The notes under the pieces: model-generated
Seen by the model: the letters and a program-made list of their open reading frames with translations, nothing else
Databases searched by the model: none
Told to the model about the DNA's origin: nothing
NCBI GenBank assembly: GCA_964618175.1
Contig: CAZTZX010000036.1
Coordinates: 1 to 18,431 of the forward strand
DNA length: 18,431 nt
Reading direction: 5' to 3'
Origin: DTU018 sp964618175
GTDB taxonomy: Bacteria; Bacillota; Syntrophomonadia; Syntrophomonadales; Syntrophomonadaceae
Made by a program: the position numbers and the translations under genes
Shown here: positions 1 through 7,574 of the stretch, piece after piece
Layout: each line of letters begins with the position of its first letter
Numbering within the stretch: the first letter of the stretch is position 1

Positions 1-650
1 ACCTGAACGGCATTCATAATTGTATAATGGGTATGCACGGCACCTTTGGGATCGCCCATAGTACCTGAGGTGTATATTATCGTTGACCAATCCCATACCT
101 TGACATTATCGCAGGCTTGCTCATAAGCATAGCGATTTTTATGCAGATAAGGTTTACCGGCTTCTTGAACTGAACTTAAGTAGTGAAAAGCCGGATGGTC
201 AGGCAGAGGTAGGGATTCATCCATTAAAATGATGGTCTCCAGGGTAGGCATTTGGTCAAAACGCTCCAGAACTTTTTCAACATTGAAGGCATCTCTGATA
301 AACAGGATCCGTGATTCCGAGTTATTGATGATATATTCCATCTCATGGGCTGAAAAGGAGGGGTAGATAGTTACGGTCACCGCACCTGCGTTCAGAATCG
401 CTAAATCTGCCCATAACCATTGTGAACAGTTATAGGACATGATAGCTGCGCGATCTTGCTTTTTAAGCCCCATCGATAAGAGCCCGCCGCAGAGATCCCT
501 GACTATCATGCCTACATCGGCATAAGTCAGTGAATCAGTTGTGGTTGCAGAAGTCTTAAACCATTGGCATCGGCGATCCGCATAACGTGTCACCGACTCA
601 TTAAACATTTCAGGTATAGTGCGAATTTTCATGTGATCTCGCTGAACCAT
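1..650 (-). CDS. Long-chain acyl-CoA synthetase (AMP-forming), N-terminal part
   Basis: Reading leftward from an ATG at 650-648 gives an open frame of about 216 residues that runs off the window edge. An AAAGGAGG Shine-Dalgarno lies 6 bases before the ATG. Residues 193-203 read YTSGTMGDPKG, the phosphate-binding loop of the ANL adenylate-forming superfamily (consensus YTSGTTGxPKG). The upstream part has the usual order for long-chain fatty acyl-CoA ligases: a LTYADV-like segment, then LNAGAVTVTIYPSFS, where the family has GA(V)xVPxYPT. By family, the enzyme activates a fatty acid with ATP to acyl-AMP and then forms acyl-CoA, which feeds beta-oxidation. The missing C-terminal half would carry the catalytic lysine domain. 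Fatty acid chain length cannot be read from this fragment. It is transcribed away from the kinase gene, behind that gene's terminator. Confidence 0.88.
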   Translation of the reverse strand, partial: MVQRDHMKIRTIPEMFNESVTRYADRRCQWFKTSATTTDSLTYADVGMIVRDLCGGLLSMGLKKQDRAAIMSYNCSQWLWADLAILNAGAVTVTIYPSFSAHEMEYIINNSESRILFIRDAFNVEKVLERFDQMPTLETIILMDESLPLPDHPAFHYLSSVQEAGKPYLHKNRYAYEQACDNVKVWDWSTIIYTSGTMGDPKGAVHTHYTIMNAVQ

Positions 651-680
651 TTGATTGCCTCCTTTAATAGATTATTTTGA

Positions 681-708
681 ATTATCATAATTTTAGCACA
701 TGGGTCAG
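681..708 (-). promoter_or_regulatory. Putative sigma-A promoter of the acyl-CoA ligase
   Basis: On the minus strand CTGACC (708-703) and GATAAT (686-681) are separated by 16 bases, about 30 bases upstream of the ligase ATG. Each box has two or fewer mismatches to consensus. Position fits, but there is no other support. Confidence 0.4.
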
Positions 709-726
709 CATATGTCCGTACAAATA

Positions 727-750
727 AGCTCTCCTAATTAAGGGAGAGCT
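727..750 (-). terminator. Intrinsic terminator after the nucleoside kinase
   Basis: AGCTCTCC (727-734) pairs perfectly with GGAGAGCT (743-750) around an 8-base loop, about 30 bases past the stop codon of the kinase gene. On the minus strand it is followed by the short T-rich stretch TATTTGT, so the U-tract is weak. Confidence 0.6.
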
Positions 751-779
751 CATCTTTGTATAACTTATTTGGTCATATC

Positions 780-2444
780 CTAACTCTTAAACCAACTGCC
801 GCCAATAAACTCGCGCAGTATCGAGTTAGGCGGAATTGTATCACCCGATGTCGGCCGGAAATAGCTTAAGAATTTTAACAGCCGTTGCGTTTCCAGATAT
901 TCCGGATTCTCAGCACCGATTTCCTGTAGCAGTGGCTCAGCAAAAGTTTTCAGTATGGATAACTCATAAACCAGCGAGGTATTAAACATCACATCAGCAT
1001 GTTCCTGAAATGGGAAAATGTTTTTCTCTTCCCCAGCCCGAACCGATGGCCAGCGCCGAATAGTCTGCAAAGCCCCATATCCCCGGGTACGGCTATCCCT
1101 TATCATACGCCGCAGTAATCGGCTATCGGTAGTAGGTATGCGGTTGGTATAATCAATATTCAACTGAGTCAGCGCACTTACATAAACTCGGAATTTCTGT
1201 TCGTGTGGTATCTTAGGTGTCAGCTCTTCATTAAGTGCGTGAATGCCTTCAATTATGATAGGCTCACCGGCTGGAACCCTGATCAACAGACCCTGCTCTT
1301 CGCAGCTGCCTTTTTGAAAGCTGTAAACTGGAGTCATAACTTCTTCCCCGGCAATGAGCTTTTGTAAATGATCATTGAACAGTTCCAGTTTAAGCGCATA
1401 CAGAGATTCAAAGTCAAATTCACCATGTTCATCTAGTGGGGTTAGATCCCGATCTATAAAATAGTTGTCCAAAGAGATGGATACCGGCCTCCGTCCGTTC
1501 ACTCGCAACTGGATCAATAGTCTCTGGGCAAAAGTAGTTTTTCCCGATGATGATGGTCCCGAAATCAATACCAGCCTCTTTTGGGGATCGTGGCATATCA
1601 TATCGGCAATAGAAGCAATTTTCTTCTCATGGAGAGCCTCATTTACCCGGATCAAATCATCAATGCGCTCGCTGGCAATGAAATCATTCAAAGCAGCTAC
1701 GTGCGGTGTTTCCAGCATATCTGCCCAATCCTTGGCTTCCCTAAATACGGCTGCTAACTTTTTTTGTTCAATATAGGGTTTGATTTCCTGCGGGCGATCT
1801 ACTTCCGGTGTCTGCAGTATAATGCCGGGTGGATAATGCAATAGCTTAAAGTTGTCAATCATGCCGGTGCTGGGAACCATATAGCCATAAGAGTATTCAT
1901 ACCAGCCATCTAATTCGCAGACATGGACCATTTCCTTTTCTCTAAAGCGTAGCAGCTTTACCTTGTCCATCTGCTCCTGCTTGGTAAATATCTGAATCGC
2001 TTCGCTGTGGCTGATAGCTTTCCTGGTCAGCGAAAGATCTTTTTGCACCAGATCCCGCATACACCGTTCCAGTCTTTCCACGTCATTGCGTTCCGGTTCC
2101 CGATCCAGAAACTCACAAAACAGTCCGTTGGAAAGGGAATGCTTGACGATCAACTCCCGATCAGGAAATACCTCACGCACGGCTCGAATCAATAAAAAGA
2201 CAGCGCTACCTCTGTATATCCTCAATCCCGCTTCCGTGTCCATGGTAATAAGACGCACTCGACAGGAATCGCGAAAAACATAATGCAGATCCTTCAGGGC
2301 ATTATCTATAGCAATAGCCATTATGGGAACTTTAACCTCGTCTTTAATTCTTTTCGCCAAATCTTGGGCAGAAGAGCCCTTCGGCACACTATACTCTCCC
2401 CAACCTTCAACTTGAATTATTAGATTACCTCTGTCAACAGTCAT
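780..2444 (-). CDS. Nucleoside (uridine-type) kinase with ThrRS-like TGS and SAD domains
   Basis: This is a 554-residue protein. Residues 6-70 resemble a TGS domain and residues 75-205 the second additional domain (SAD) of threonyl-tRNA synthetase. A uridine kinase/phosphoribulokinase domain follows from about 290, with the P-loop GPSSSGKTT at 296-304 and, downstream, the family-typical SLDNYF segment. By family it phosphorylates a nucleoside with ATP. This fused form is common in Clostridia and is usually annotated uridine kinase or nucleoside kinase; its exact substrate is not certain. Compared with the real ThrRS in this window (8571-10481), the HxxxH editing residues are replaced: ThrRS has RHSSAHVM where the kinase has RGSAVFLL. 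The module is therefore probably a binding or regulatory domain and not a deacylase. The ATG at 2444 follows a GGGAGG Shine-Dalgarno. The gene is monocistronic, between the pheT terminator and its own. Confidence 0.88.
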   Translation of the reverse strand: MTVDRGNLIIQVEGWGEYSVPKGSSAQDLAKRIKDEVKVPIMAIAIDNALKDLHYVFRDSCRVRLITMDTEAGLRIYRGSAVFLLIRAVREVFPDRELIVKHSLSNGLFCEFLDREPERNDVERLERCMRDLVQKDLSLTRKAISHSEAIQIFTKQEQMDKVKLLRFREKEMVHVCELDGWYEYSYGYMVPSTGMIDNFKLLHYPPGIILQTPEVDRPQEIKPYIEQKKLAAVFREAKDWADMLETPHVAALNDFIASERIDDLIRVNEALHEKKIASIADMICHDPQKRLVLISGPSSSGKTTFAQRLLIQLRVNGRRPVSISLDNYFIDRDLTPLDEHGEFDFESLYALKLELFNDHLQKLIAGEEVMTPVYSFQKGSCEEQGLLIRVPAGEPIIIEGIHALNEELTPKIPHEQKFRVYVSALTQLNIDYTNRIPTTDSRLLRRMIRDSRTRGYGALQTIRRWPSVRAGEEKNIFPFQEHADVMFNTSLVYELSILKTFAEPLLQEIGAENPEYLETQRLLKFLSYFRPTSGDTIPPNSILREFIGGSWFKS

Positions 2445-2474
2445 AATATCCCTCCCCCAGCCTATCGTTTCTCC

Positions 2475-2503
2475 ATTATAACCTATATGTCAGCCGACAA
2501 TAA
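2475..2503 (-). promoter_or_regulatory. Putative promoter of the nucleoside kinase
   Basis: A perfect TATAAT lies at 2480-2475, about 31 bases before the kinase ATG and just after the pheT terminator. The -35 box is poor (TTATTG at 2503-2498, spacing 17), so the call rests on the -10 box and the position. Confidence 0.5.
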
Positions 2504-2527
2504 CGGGAATGCTCGGCAAAGGCATAA

Positions 2528-2552
2528 AAAAGAGGGCCTGATGCCCTCTTTT
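2528..2552 (-). terminator. Intrinsic terminator of the pheST operon
   Basis: A perfect 10-bp stem (2528-2537 with 2543-2552, GC core GAGGGC/GCCCTC) with a 5-base loop is followed on the minus strand by a run of T. It sits about 100 bases after the pheT stop. The A-rich flank on the other side would let it work in both directions. Confidence 0.85.
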
Positions 2553-2649
2553 ACACGGTCGGATCATTATCCGCTTTGCCCCGTGTCCTTACGGTGGTAT
2601 TCTACTATATTCTCGCTTAAGTGATGTAATGCCTGGTTCGGTCAATTAT

Positions 2650-4707
2650 TTAGCGTAATTTGGCTGCCAGATTTTCCTGAAGTTGTTTAATAATCTCTTC
2701 CATAAACATATTTACCTGTTCATCAACAAGGGTTCCTTCATCCGATTGAAAGGTTAAGCGGAAGGCCATGCTCTTAACACCCTGAGCTAGCCCTCCACCC
2801 GTGAATAAATCAAAGATGAGCACATCATGCAGGAATGGCCCTCCGACCCTGCGCATAGTCTCTACTGCTTCACTGGCAGCGACTTCAATGGGTAAAAGGA
2901 CGGCCAGATCTCTCTCTATCGCCGGGAAACGCCCGATGGATTCAGTCATGACCCGAGGAGTGGCATGCTTATATAGCTTTTCCATTTCTAATTCGGTGAA
3001 GACGACCCGATTTCTGATATCAAAATTATCCAGCACCTGGGGATGGACTTCCCCAATTATGCCCACTTCGTCCTCACCACAGCTAACGACGGCCGTACGT
3101 CCGGGATGGAATCCGGGTGCAGTACCTGCTGTAAAACGGGCGTCCCTAATTCCGAGCTGTTGGAAAAGATCCTCTAAGACACCCTTTAAGTAAAAGAAAT
3201 CCCATTCCAGGGGTGACACTTTCCAGTTTATATCGCCGTGCCCGGATACCGCCACTCCCAACTTCAATACTTCGGAAGGCAGCTTTTCCTTGCCGGGCAT
3301 AAATACCGATCCCATTTCAAAGAAAGCCAGGTTTTGATTACGTCGAGCCAGATTGCGACTGATCGTGGTCAGCAGACCAGGCATTAACAGGGTTCGCATT
3401 ACGCCCTGCTCCTCTGATAAAGGATTGGCAATAGCCAACGCATTACGACGATAGTCGTCAGTCGGTAACATGACACGATCAAACATGTCCTTATTTATAA
3501 AGCTATAATTAATTACCTCTTCCATGCTACTGGCAATGGTATTGCGAGTACGAACCTGAAAGTTCTGATAAGAGGTCAAGCCTCCGGTAGATGCTCCCTT
3601 TGGCAGCTGTGAGGGGATCAAATTGTAACCATGCAATCTGGCTATTTCCTCGATCAAGTCCTCCTCTATCTGCAGATCCGGTCGATAAGTAGGTGCTACT
3701 ACCTGTAGCGTATCATTGGTTTCACTCTTCTTAACTACCAAGGACAGTCGCTGCAAATAATCGATAATATCATCAGTGGATAGATCCGTTCCCAAAAGTG
3801 CATTGACCCGTTTAGAGCGCAGGCTTATAGTCAGAGGCGACTGGGGATTTGGATACACATCGCAGATACCGGATACTACTTCTCCGCCTGCTAGCTCCTG
3901 TATCAGCTGGGTCGCCCGATTGATAGCAAAAATAGTTCCGTTGATATCGACTCCCTTTTCAAAACGAATGGATGAGTCACTTCTTAAAGCTAGTTGGTGA
4001 GAAGTACGCCGGGTATTGACCGGATTAAAGTTAGCTGACTCCAGCAGAACTGTAGTAGTGGTGTCACTAATCTCAGTATTCTGCCCCCCCATAACCCCGG
4101 CCAGGGCCACGGGTCGATGCCCATCGGTTATGACCAGCATACTGCTTTCCAAATGGCGTTCCACATCATCCAGAGTGGTGAACTGCTCGCCATTGACCGC
4201 CCGCCGAACTACAATTCGCTTATCTCCCTCCAGCAGGCTGTAATCGAAGGCGTGTAGCGGTTGATTAGTCTCCAGCATCACATAGTTGGTAACATCCACC
4301 ACATTATTAATGGGCCTAATACCGGAATGGAGCAATGCTTCCTGCATCCACTCAGGCGAAGGACCGATTTTTACGTTTTTTACTGCCCGAGCCGCATAAC
4401 GCCCGCACAGATCAGGATCCTTAATTTCCACCTTTATAAAACTGCTGATGTCATCTGCGCTTTCCTGTATTTTTATTTCAGGAAGGACCACATGGGTTCC
4501 GGTCAAGGCAGCCACCTCGCGGGCTAAATTGATCATCCCCAGACAATCACCACGGTTGGGCGTTAAATCCAAATCCAGGATCTTATCTCCGTCCACATCG
4601 TCTACGCCCTCTATAGCAATACCGGCCATAGTTAAGGCCTGAGCCAGTTCATCGGCCGACCATGTATAATTAACGTATTTCTTCAACCAGTTAGTTGATA
4701 CTCCCAT
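2650..4707 (-). CDS. pheT: Phenylalanyl-tRNA synthetase beta subunit, short form
   Basis: This 685-residue protein is shorter than the usual bacterial PheT of about 790-800. With PheS it forms the (alpha-beta)2 enzyme that charges tRNA-Phe. The N-terminus (residues 1-40, VSTNWLKKYV and LTMAGIAIEGVD) is the B1 start. It then runs almost straight into LDLTPNRGDCLGM at 47-59, which in standard PheT lies after an OB-fold (EMAP-II-like) tRNA-binding insert of roughly 110 residues. That insert is missing. The rest is complete: the B3/B4 region with SSIRFEKGVD, the B5 segment EEDLIEEIARLHGYNLIP, and a C-terminal FDX-ACB domain starting near RFPAIERDLAVLL. The start follows AGGAGGTGGAAGC, and the gene lies 11 bases after the pheS stop, so the two are co-transcribed under the T-box leader. 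The deletion is in frame and clean, so this looks like a real variant and not a broken gene. Confidence 0.93.
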   Translation of the reverse strand: MGVSTNWLKKYVNYTWSADELAQALTMAGIAIEGVDDVDGDKILDLDLTPNRGDCLGMINLAREVAALTGTHVVLPEIKIQESADDISSFIKVEIKDPDLCGRYAARAVKNVKIGPSPEWMQEALLHSGIRPINNVVDVTNYVMLETNQPLHAFDYSLLEGDKRIVVRRAVNGEQFTTLDDVERHLESSMLVITDGHRPVALAGVMGGQNTEISDTTTTVLLESANFNPVNTRRTSHQLALRSDSSIRFEKGVDINGTIFAINRATQLIQELAGGEVVSGICDVYPNPQSPLTISLRSKRVNALLGTDLSTDDIIDYLQRLSLVVKKSETNDTLQVVAPTYRPDLQIEEDLIEEIARLHGYNLIPSQLPKGASTGGLTSYQNFQVRTRNTIASSMEEVINYSFINKDMFDRVMLPTDDYRRNALAIANPLSEEQGVMRTLLMPGLLTTISRNLARRNQNLAFFEMGSVFMPGKEKLPSEVLKLGVAVSGHGDINWKVSPLEWDFFYLKGVLEDLFQQLGIRDARFTAGTAPGFHPGRTAVVSCGEDEVGIIGEVHPQVLDNFDIRNRVVFTELEMEKLYKHATPRVMTESIGRFPAIERDLAVLLPIEVAASEAVETMRRVGGPFLHDVLIFDLFTGGGLAQGVKSMAFRLTFQSDEGTLVDEQVNMFMEEIIKQLQENLAAKLR

Positions 4708-4718
4708 GCTTCCACCTC

Positions 4719-5750
4719 CTAAAACTGTTTTAAAAAGCGCTGATCATTATCAAAGAACAAGCGTAAATCATTTACACCGTACTTTAACATAGCTATACGC
4801 TCAATACCCATACCAAAGGCAAAACCCGAAACCTTTTCCGGATCATAACCGCCATATTTTAATACCCGGGGATGAACCATACCAGCACCCAGTATTTCCA
4901 GCCAACCAGTGTAGGAACACACCCGGCAACCTTCGCCTCCGCAGTTTACGCAGGAAATATCCATTTCCGCACTGGGTTCAGTAAACGGGAAAAAGCTGGG
5001 ACGATAACGAACCTGGACTTCTGCCCCGAATATACGATGGGCAAAGGACATCAATACCGCCTTGAGATTAGCAAAATTAATGGCGGTATCTACCAGCAAT
5101 CCCTCAATCTGCTGAAACATGGGGGAATGGGTGGCGTCATCGTCTTTGCGGTATACCTTTCCCGGTACTATGATCCTTACCGGCAGCTGAGGAGCCATGG
5201 CTTCCATAGTTCTAACCTGTACCGGTGAGGTGTGCGTCCGCAGCAAAACATCTTCACTTATGTAGAAAGAATCCTGCATATCCCTAGCCGGATGATCTTT
5301 AGGAACATTAAGAGCTTCGAAGTTGTAATAATCTAATTCTATTTCCGGACCCTCTGCTACCGTAAATCCCATTCCTATAAATATGTCCTGGATTTCTTCA
5401 CGAATCTGGGTAAGGGGGTGTTTTCCTCCCCTCATAAAAGGAGTACCCGGAAGGGTCACATCGATGGTCTCCGCACGCAGGCGCTCATCCAGAGCACGGC
5501 TTTTTAGCTCCCCGCTCCTTTCCTGCAGCTTACTTTCCATGCGTTCTTTCAGTTCGTTGGCTACTCGCCCTACTTCGGCACGTTGATCAGCGGAGATATC
5601 CTTGAGTCCTCTGAGCAGCTGAGTTATCTCCCCTTTGCGTCCCAGGAGTTTTACCCGTAGATCATTAAGCTGATCTATCCGGTCGATCTCCTTTATCTGA
5701 CGTAAGAATTCTAGTTCTAAGTCATTCAATTTTTCTAACATATCACTCAC
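4719..5750 (-). CDS. pheS: Phenylalanyl-tRNA synthetase alpha subunit
   Basis: The 343-residue protein has normal family length. Residues 1-90 are charged and helical, the N-terminal coiled coil that grips tRNA-Phe. The class II catalytic core follows with THTSPVQVR (motif 2 region), GKVYRKDDDATHSPMFQQIE, and motif 3 GFAFGMGIERIAML near the C-terminus. A CVNCGGEGCRVC cluster precedes GWLEILGAGMVHP, a cysteine pattern often seen in the Firmicutes form. It catalyses ATP-dependent attachment of phenylalanine to tRNA-Phe together with PheT. The ATG at 5750 follows GGGAGTGA, about 20 bases past the T-box terminator hairpin, so expression should depend on antitermination by uncharged tRNA-Phe. Confidence 0.96.
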   Translation of the reverse strand: MSDMLEKLNDLELEFLRQIKEIDRIDQLNDLRVKLLGRKGEITQLLRGLKDISADQRAEVGRVANELKERMESKLQERSGELKSRALDERLRAETIDVTLPGTPFMRGGKHPLTQIREEIQDIFIGMGFTVAEGPEIELDYYNFEALNVPKDHPARDMQDSFYISEDVLLRTHTSPVQVRTMEAMAPQLPVRIIVPGKVYRKDDDATHSPMFQQIEGLLVDTAINFANLKAVLMSFAHRIFGAEVQVRYRPSFFPFTEPSAEMDISCVNCGGEGCRVCSYTGWLEILGAGMVHPRVLKYGGYDPEKVSGFAFGMGIERIAMLKYGVNDLRLFFDNDQRFLKQF

Positions 5751-5770
5751 TCCCAGCAGAAAATAAAAAA

Positions 5771-5790
5771 CTCTCGCCCAGGGGCGAAAG
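5771..5790 (-). terminator. T-box regulated terminator hairpin
   Basis: CTTTCGCCC and GGGCGAGAG on the minus strand form the stem, followed by a T6 run (5765-5770). It lies directly after the T-box sequence, as expected for the terminator that the antiterminator competes with. Confidence 0.85.
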
Positions 5791-6000
5791 TGTCTCTCCG
5801 CGGTACCACCCTAATTAGTCTGATAGCATAGCTTTCAGACTCACTTATTATCCCAATAACGGCGGTGACCGATAAAACTTACTCTTAGTTCAGTTTATAG
5901 CTCCCAGGTGAATTCACCTGATCCTGCCCTGGCTGTACTTCCAGTCATGATACAACCTCCCTGCTGGGCACATCATCAGACTACTTATCCTGTTCATCGC
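5771..6000 (-). promoter_or_regulatory. T-box riboswitch leader of pheST (Phe specifier)
   Basis: The minus strand carries the conserved T-box core AGGGTGGTACCGCG at 5812-5799, the antiterminator bulge sequence that pairs with the tRNA acceptor end. Upstream is a Stem I region from about 5995, with AACAGG at its 5' side and CCTGGGAGCT at its 3' side giving a CAGG/CCTG base helix. Directly before the 3' strand the sequence reads GTGAA-TTC-A: the candidate specifier codon is UUC (5912-5910) followed by the usual purine. UUC is a phenylalanine codon, matching the genes it precedes. Known behaviour of this class: uncharged tRNA-Phe stabilises the antiterminator and lets transcription continue into pheS-pheT. 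The internal stems were assigned by eye. Confidence 0.9.
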
Positions 6001-6046
6001 CTTTATGTTATAAGACCTATTGAGTTACCATCATCTTATATAATAA

Positions 6047-6075
6047 ATAATAAATAATGCAACCAGAGCTTTCAA
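6047..6075 (-). promoter_or_regulatory. Sigma-A promoter of the pheST T-box transcript
   Basis: TTGAAA (6075-6070), 17 bases, then TATTAT (6052-6047) on the minus strand. The predicted start near 6040 is about 45 bases before the start of Stem I. Boxes, spacing and location all agree. Confidence 0.65.
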
Positions 6076-6178
6076 ATAACTGCCACATTGTTTGTGCTTT
6101 TTCCACTAAAATGTCCACCCTTCCACCGTAATGTTGGGTCGGAACCATAATAATTATATCATATTAAGAATTCAACCT

Positions 6179-6955
6179 TCAATGATGGGCATCTCGCTGT
6201 CGCCTAGCCTCTGCCATGATTATAGCACAGGATACCGCTGCATTCAAAGAATCCACTTTGGAATTTATCGGTATCACCGCCTGCTGGGCAGATCTTTGTA
6301 GCCATTGGCTATCCACTCCATGAGCTTCACTGCCAATAACACAGATTAGGGCACCCTGCCAGTTGGTTTCATAAATGCTGGTCTTAGTGTTAGGGGTAGC
6401 AGCCAACATTCGGTAGCCATTACCTAGCAAACCATCAACAAATTCGCCATCAACCGTCAATATTGGGACGTGGAAAATACCTCCCATAGTAGCTCTTACT
6501 ACTTTAGGGCTGAATGGGTCGGCGCAACCGGCCGTTAGTAAGATGCCATCCAAGTCCAAAGCCCAGGCAGTACGAATGATGGTTCCCAGGTTGCCGGGGT
6601 CAGCAATGCGATCCAGGAGCAATACCATAGCCGACTGATCGATAAGATACTCAGGTTGGCGAGGCGGGATACGAGTTACTGCCACCACACCCTGCGGGTG
6701 TTCGGTATCCGCCATCGCTTTAATGATCGCAGGAGTTACCTGAAAGCACTCGCTATTCAATGCGCTGATTTCGTGCGGGGCTGGAAAATCATCCTCCAGA
6801 AAGACCCGCACTAATAGCTCAGGAGTTTTTAAAGCTTCGCGCAACATACGCTCACCTTCGATCAGGAAGGTTCCGTTTTGTTGGCGAAACTTTTTTTGTT
6901 TTAGCTTAATAGTCTCTTTCACCAGAGGATTGTCCCGGGAAGTAATACGCTGCAT
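6179..6955 (-). CDS. TrmH/SpoU-family RNA 2'-O-methyltransferase
   Basis: The 258-residue protein has an N-terminal substrate-binding domain (about 1-95, with the TFLIEGERMLREAL segment) and a C-terminal SPOUT knot domain. The three SpoU motifs are visible: DPGNLGTIIRTA (119-130), KVVRATMGG (151-159), and GSEAHGV (208-214) with VDSLNAAVS (234-242). By family it uses S-adenosylmethionine to methylate a ribose 2'-OH in rRNA or tRNA; the target base cannot be told from sequence. Its place between rplT and pheS is typical of Firmicutes YsgA-type proteins. The ATG at 6955 follows AGAGG by 6 bases. It begins only about 16 bases after the rplT terminator with no promoter between, so it probably depends on read-through. 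It ends with no clear terminator before the pheST promoter. Confidence 0.9.
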   Translation of the reverse strand: MQRITSRDNPLVKETIKLKQKKFRQQNGTFLIEGERMLREALKTPELLVRVFLEDDFPAPHEISALNSECFQVTPAIIKAMADTEHPQGVVAVTRIPPRQPEYLIDQSAMVLLLDRIADPGNLGTIIRTAWALDLDGILLTAGCADPFSPKVVRATMGGIFHVPILTVDGEFVDGLLGNGYRMLAATPNTKTSIYETNWQGALICVIGSEAHGVDSQWLQRSAQQAVIPINSKVDSLNAAVSCAIIMAEARRQRDAHH

Positions 6956-6971
6956 ATTAACCTCTATAGCA

Positions 6972-7000
6972 AAAAAGTATGGCTAGTAGCCATACTTTTT
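6972..7000 (-). terminator. Intrinsic terminator or attenuator after rplT
   Basis: A 13-bp perfect stem (6972-6984 with 6988-7000) closes on a very short loop. The minus-strand exit is TTTTTT. It stands between rplT and the methylase gene, so it would reduce expression of the methylase relative to the ribosomal genes. Confidence 0.8.
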
Positions 7001-7011
7001 AGTATTTCTAT

Positions 7012-7365
7012 TTAGTTGCTTTTCTTGGCTAGTTCGGCCAGTTCAGAAAAGCCTTGGGGATCACTTACAGCCAATTCCGCCAATACTTTGCGGTTGATAT
7101 CCACACCGGCAGTTTTCAAGCCGTGAATCATTCTGCTGTAGGTAGTACCGTTATCACGGGCGGCAGCATTTATGCGCGCGATCCACAGTCTGCGGAAATC
7201 ACGTTTCTTCAGCTTACGGTGAATGTAAGAATATTCTCCGGATTTCATAACTTGCTCATTAGCTACCCGATACAGTTTAGATTTACTGCCAAAATAGCCT
7301 TTAGCAGCCTTAAGAATTTTTTTATGTCTTTGATGAGTGGTTACACCACGTTTTACCCTTGGCAT
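7012..7365 (-). CDS. rplT: 50S ribosomal protein L20
   Basis: This 117-residue basic protein begins MPRVKRGVTTHQRHKKILKA, the signature of L20, and has the usual length. The KRDFRRLWIARINAAARD segment at about 54-71 is the conserved 23S rRNA-binding region. L20 is essential for early assembly of the large subunit and in Firmicutes also represses its own operon by binding the infC leader. It is the third gene of infC-rpmI-rplT, 17 bases after rpmI, with an AGGAGG Shine-Dalgarno. Confidence 0.97.
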   Translation of the reverse strand: MPRVKRGVTTHQRHKKILKAAKGYFGSKSKLYRVANEQVMKSGEYSYIHRKLKKRDFRRLWIARINAAARDNGTTYSRMIHGLKTAGVDINRKVLAELAVSDPQGFSELAELAKKSN

Positions 7366-7382
7366 ATCGTCAACCTCCTACT

Positions 7383-7574
7383 TTACGGAATAAGCTTAGA
7401 TATTCTTTTAGTTTCGGCAACACTAACCAGTCCAGATTTGCGTAGTCCCCGTTTGCGTTTGGGGCTTTTGTGGCCTAACAGATGGCTGCCATACGCCTTG
7501 GAACGCTTGATTTTCCCTGATCCGGTTTTCTTAAATCGTTTAGCTGCACCTCTATGTGTTTTGGTCTTAGGCAT
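7383..7574 (-). CDS. rpmI: 50S ribosomal protein L35
   Basis: This 63-residue, very lysine-rich protein has MPKTKTHRGAAKRFKKTGSG at its start and a GHKSPKRKRGLRKS segment, both typical of L35. The ATG overlaps the infC stop by one base (TGATG), which points to translational coupling. It is preceded by AAAGGAGGAAGGC. Confidence 0.96.
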   Translation of the reverse strand: MPKTKTHRGAAKRFKKTGSGKIKRSKAYGSHLLGHKSPKRKRGLRKSGLVSVAETKRISKLIP

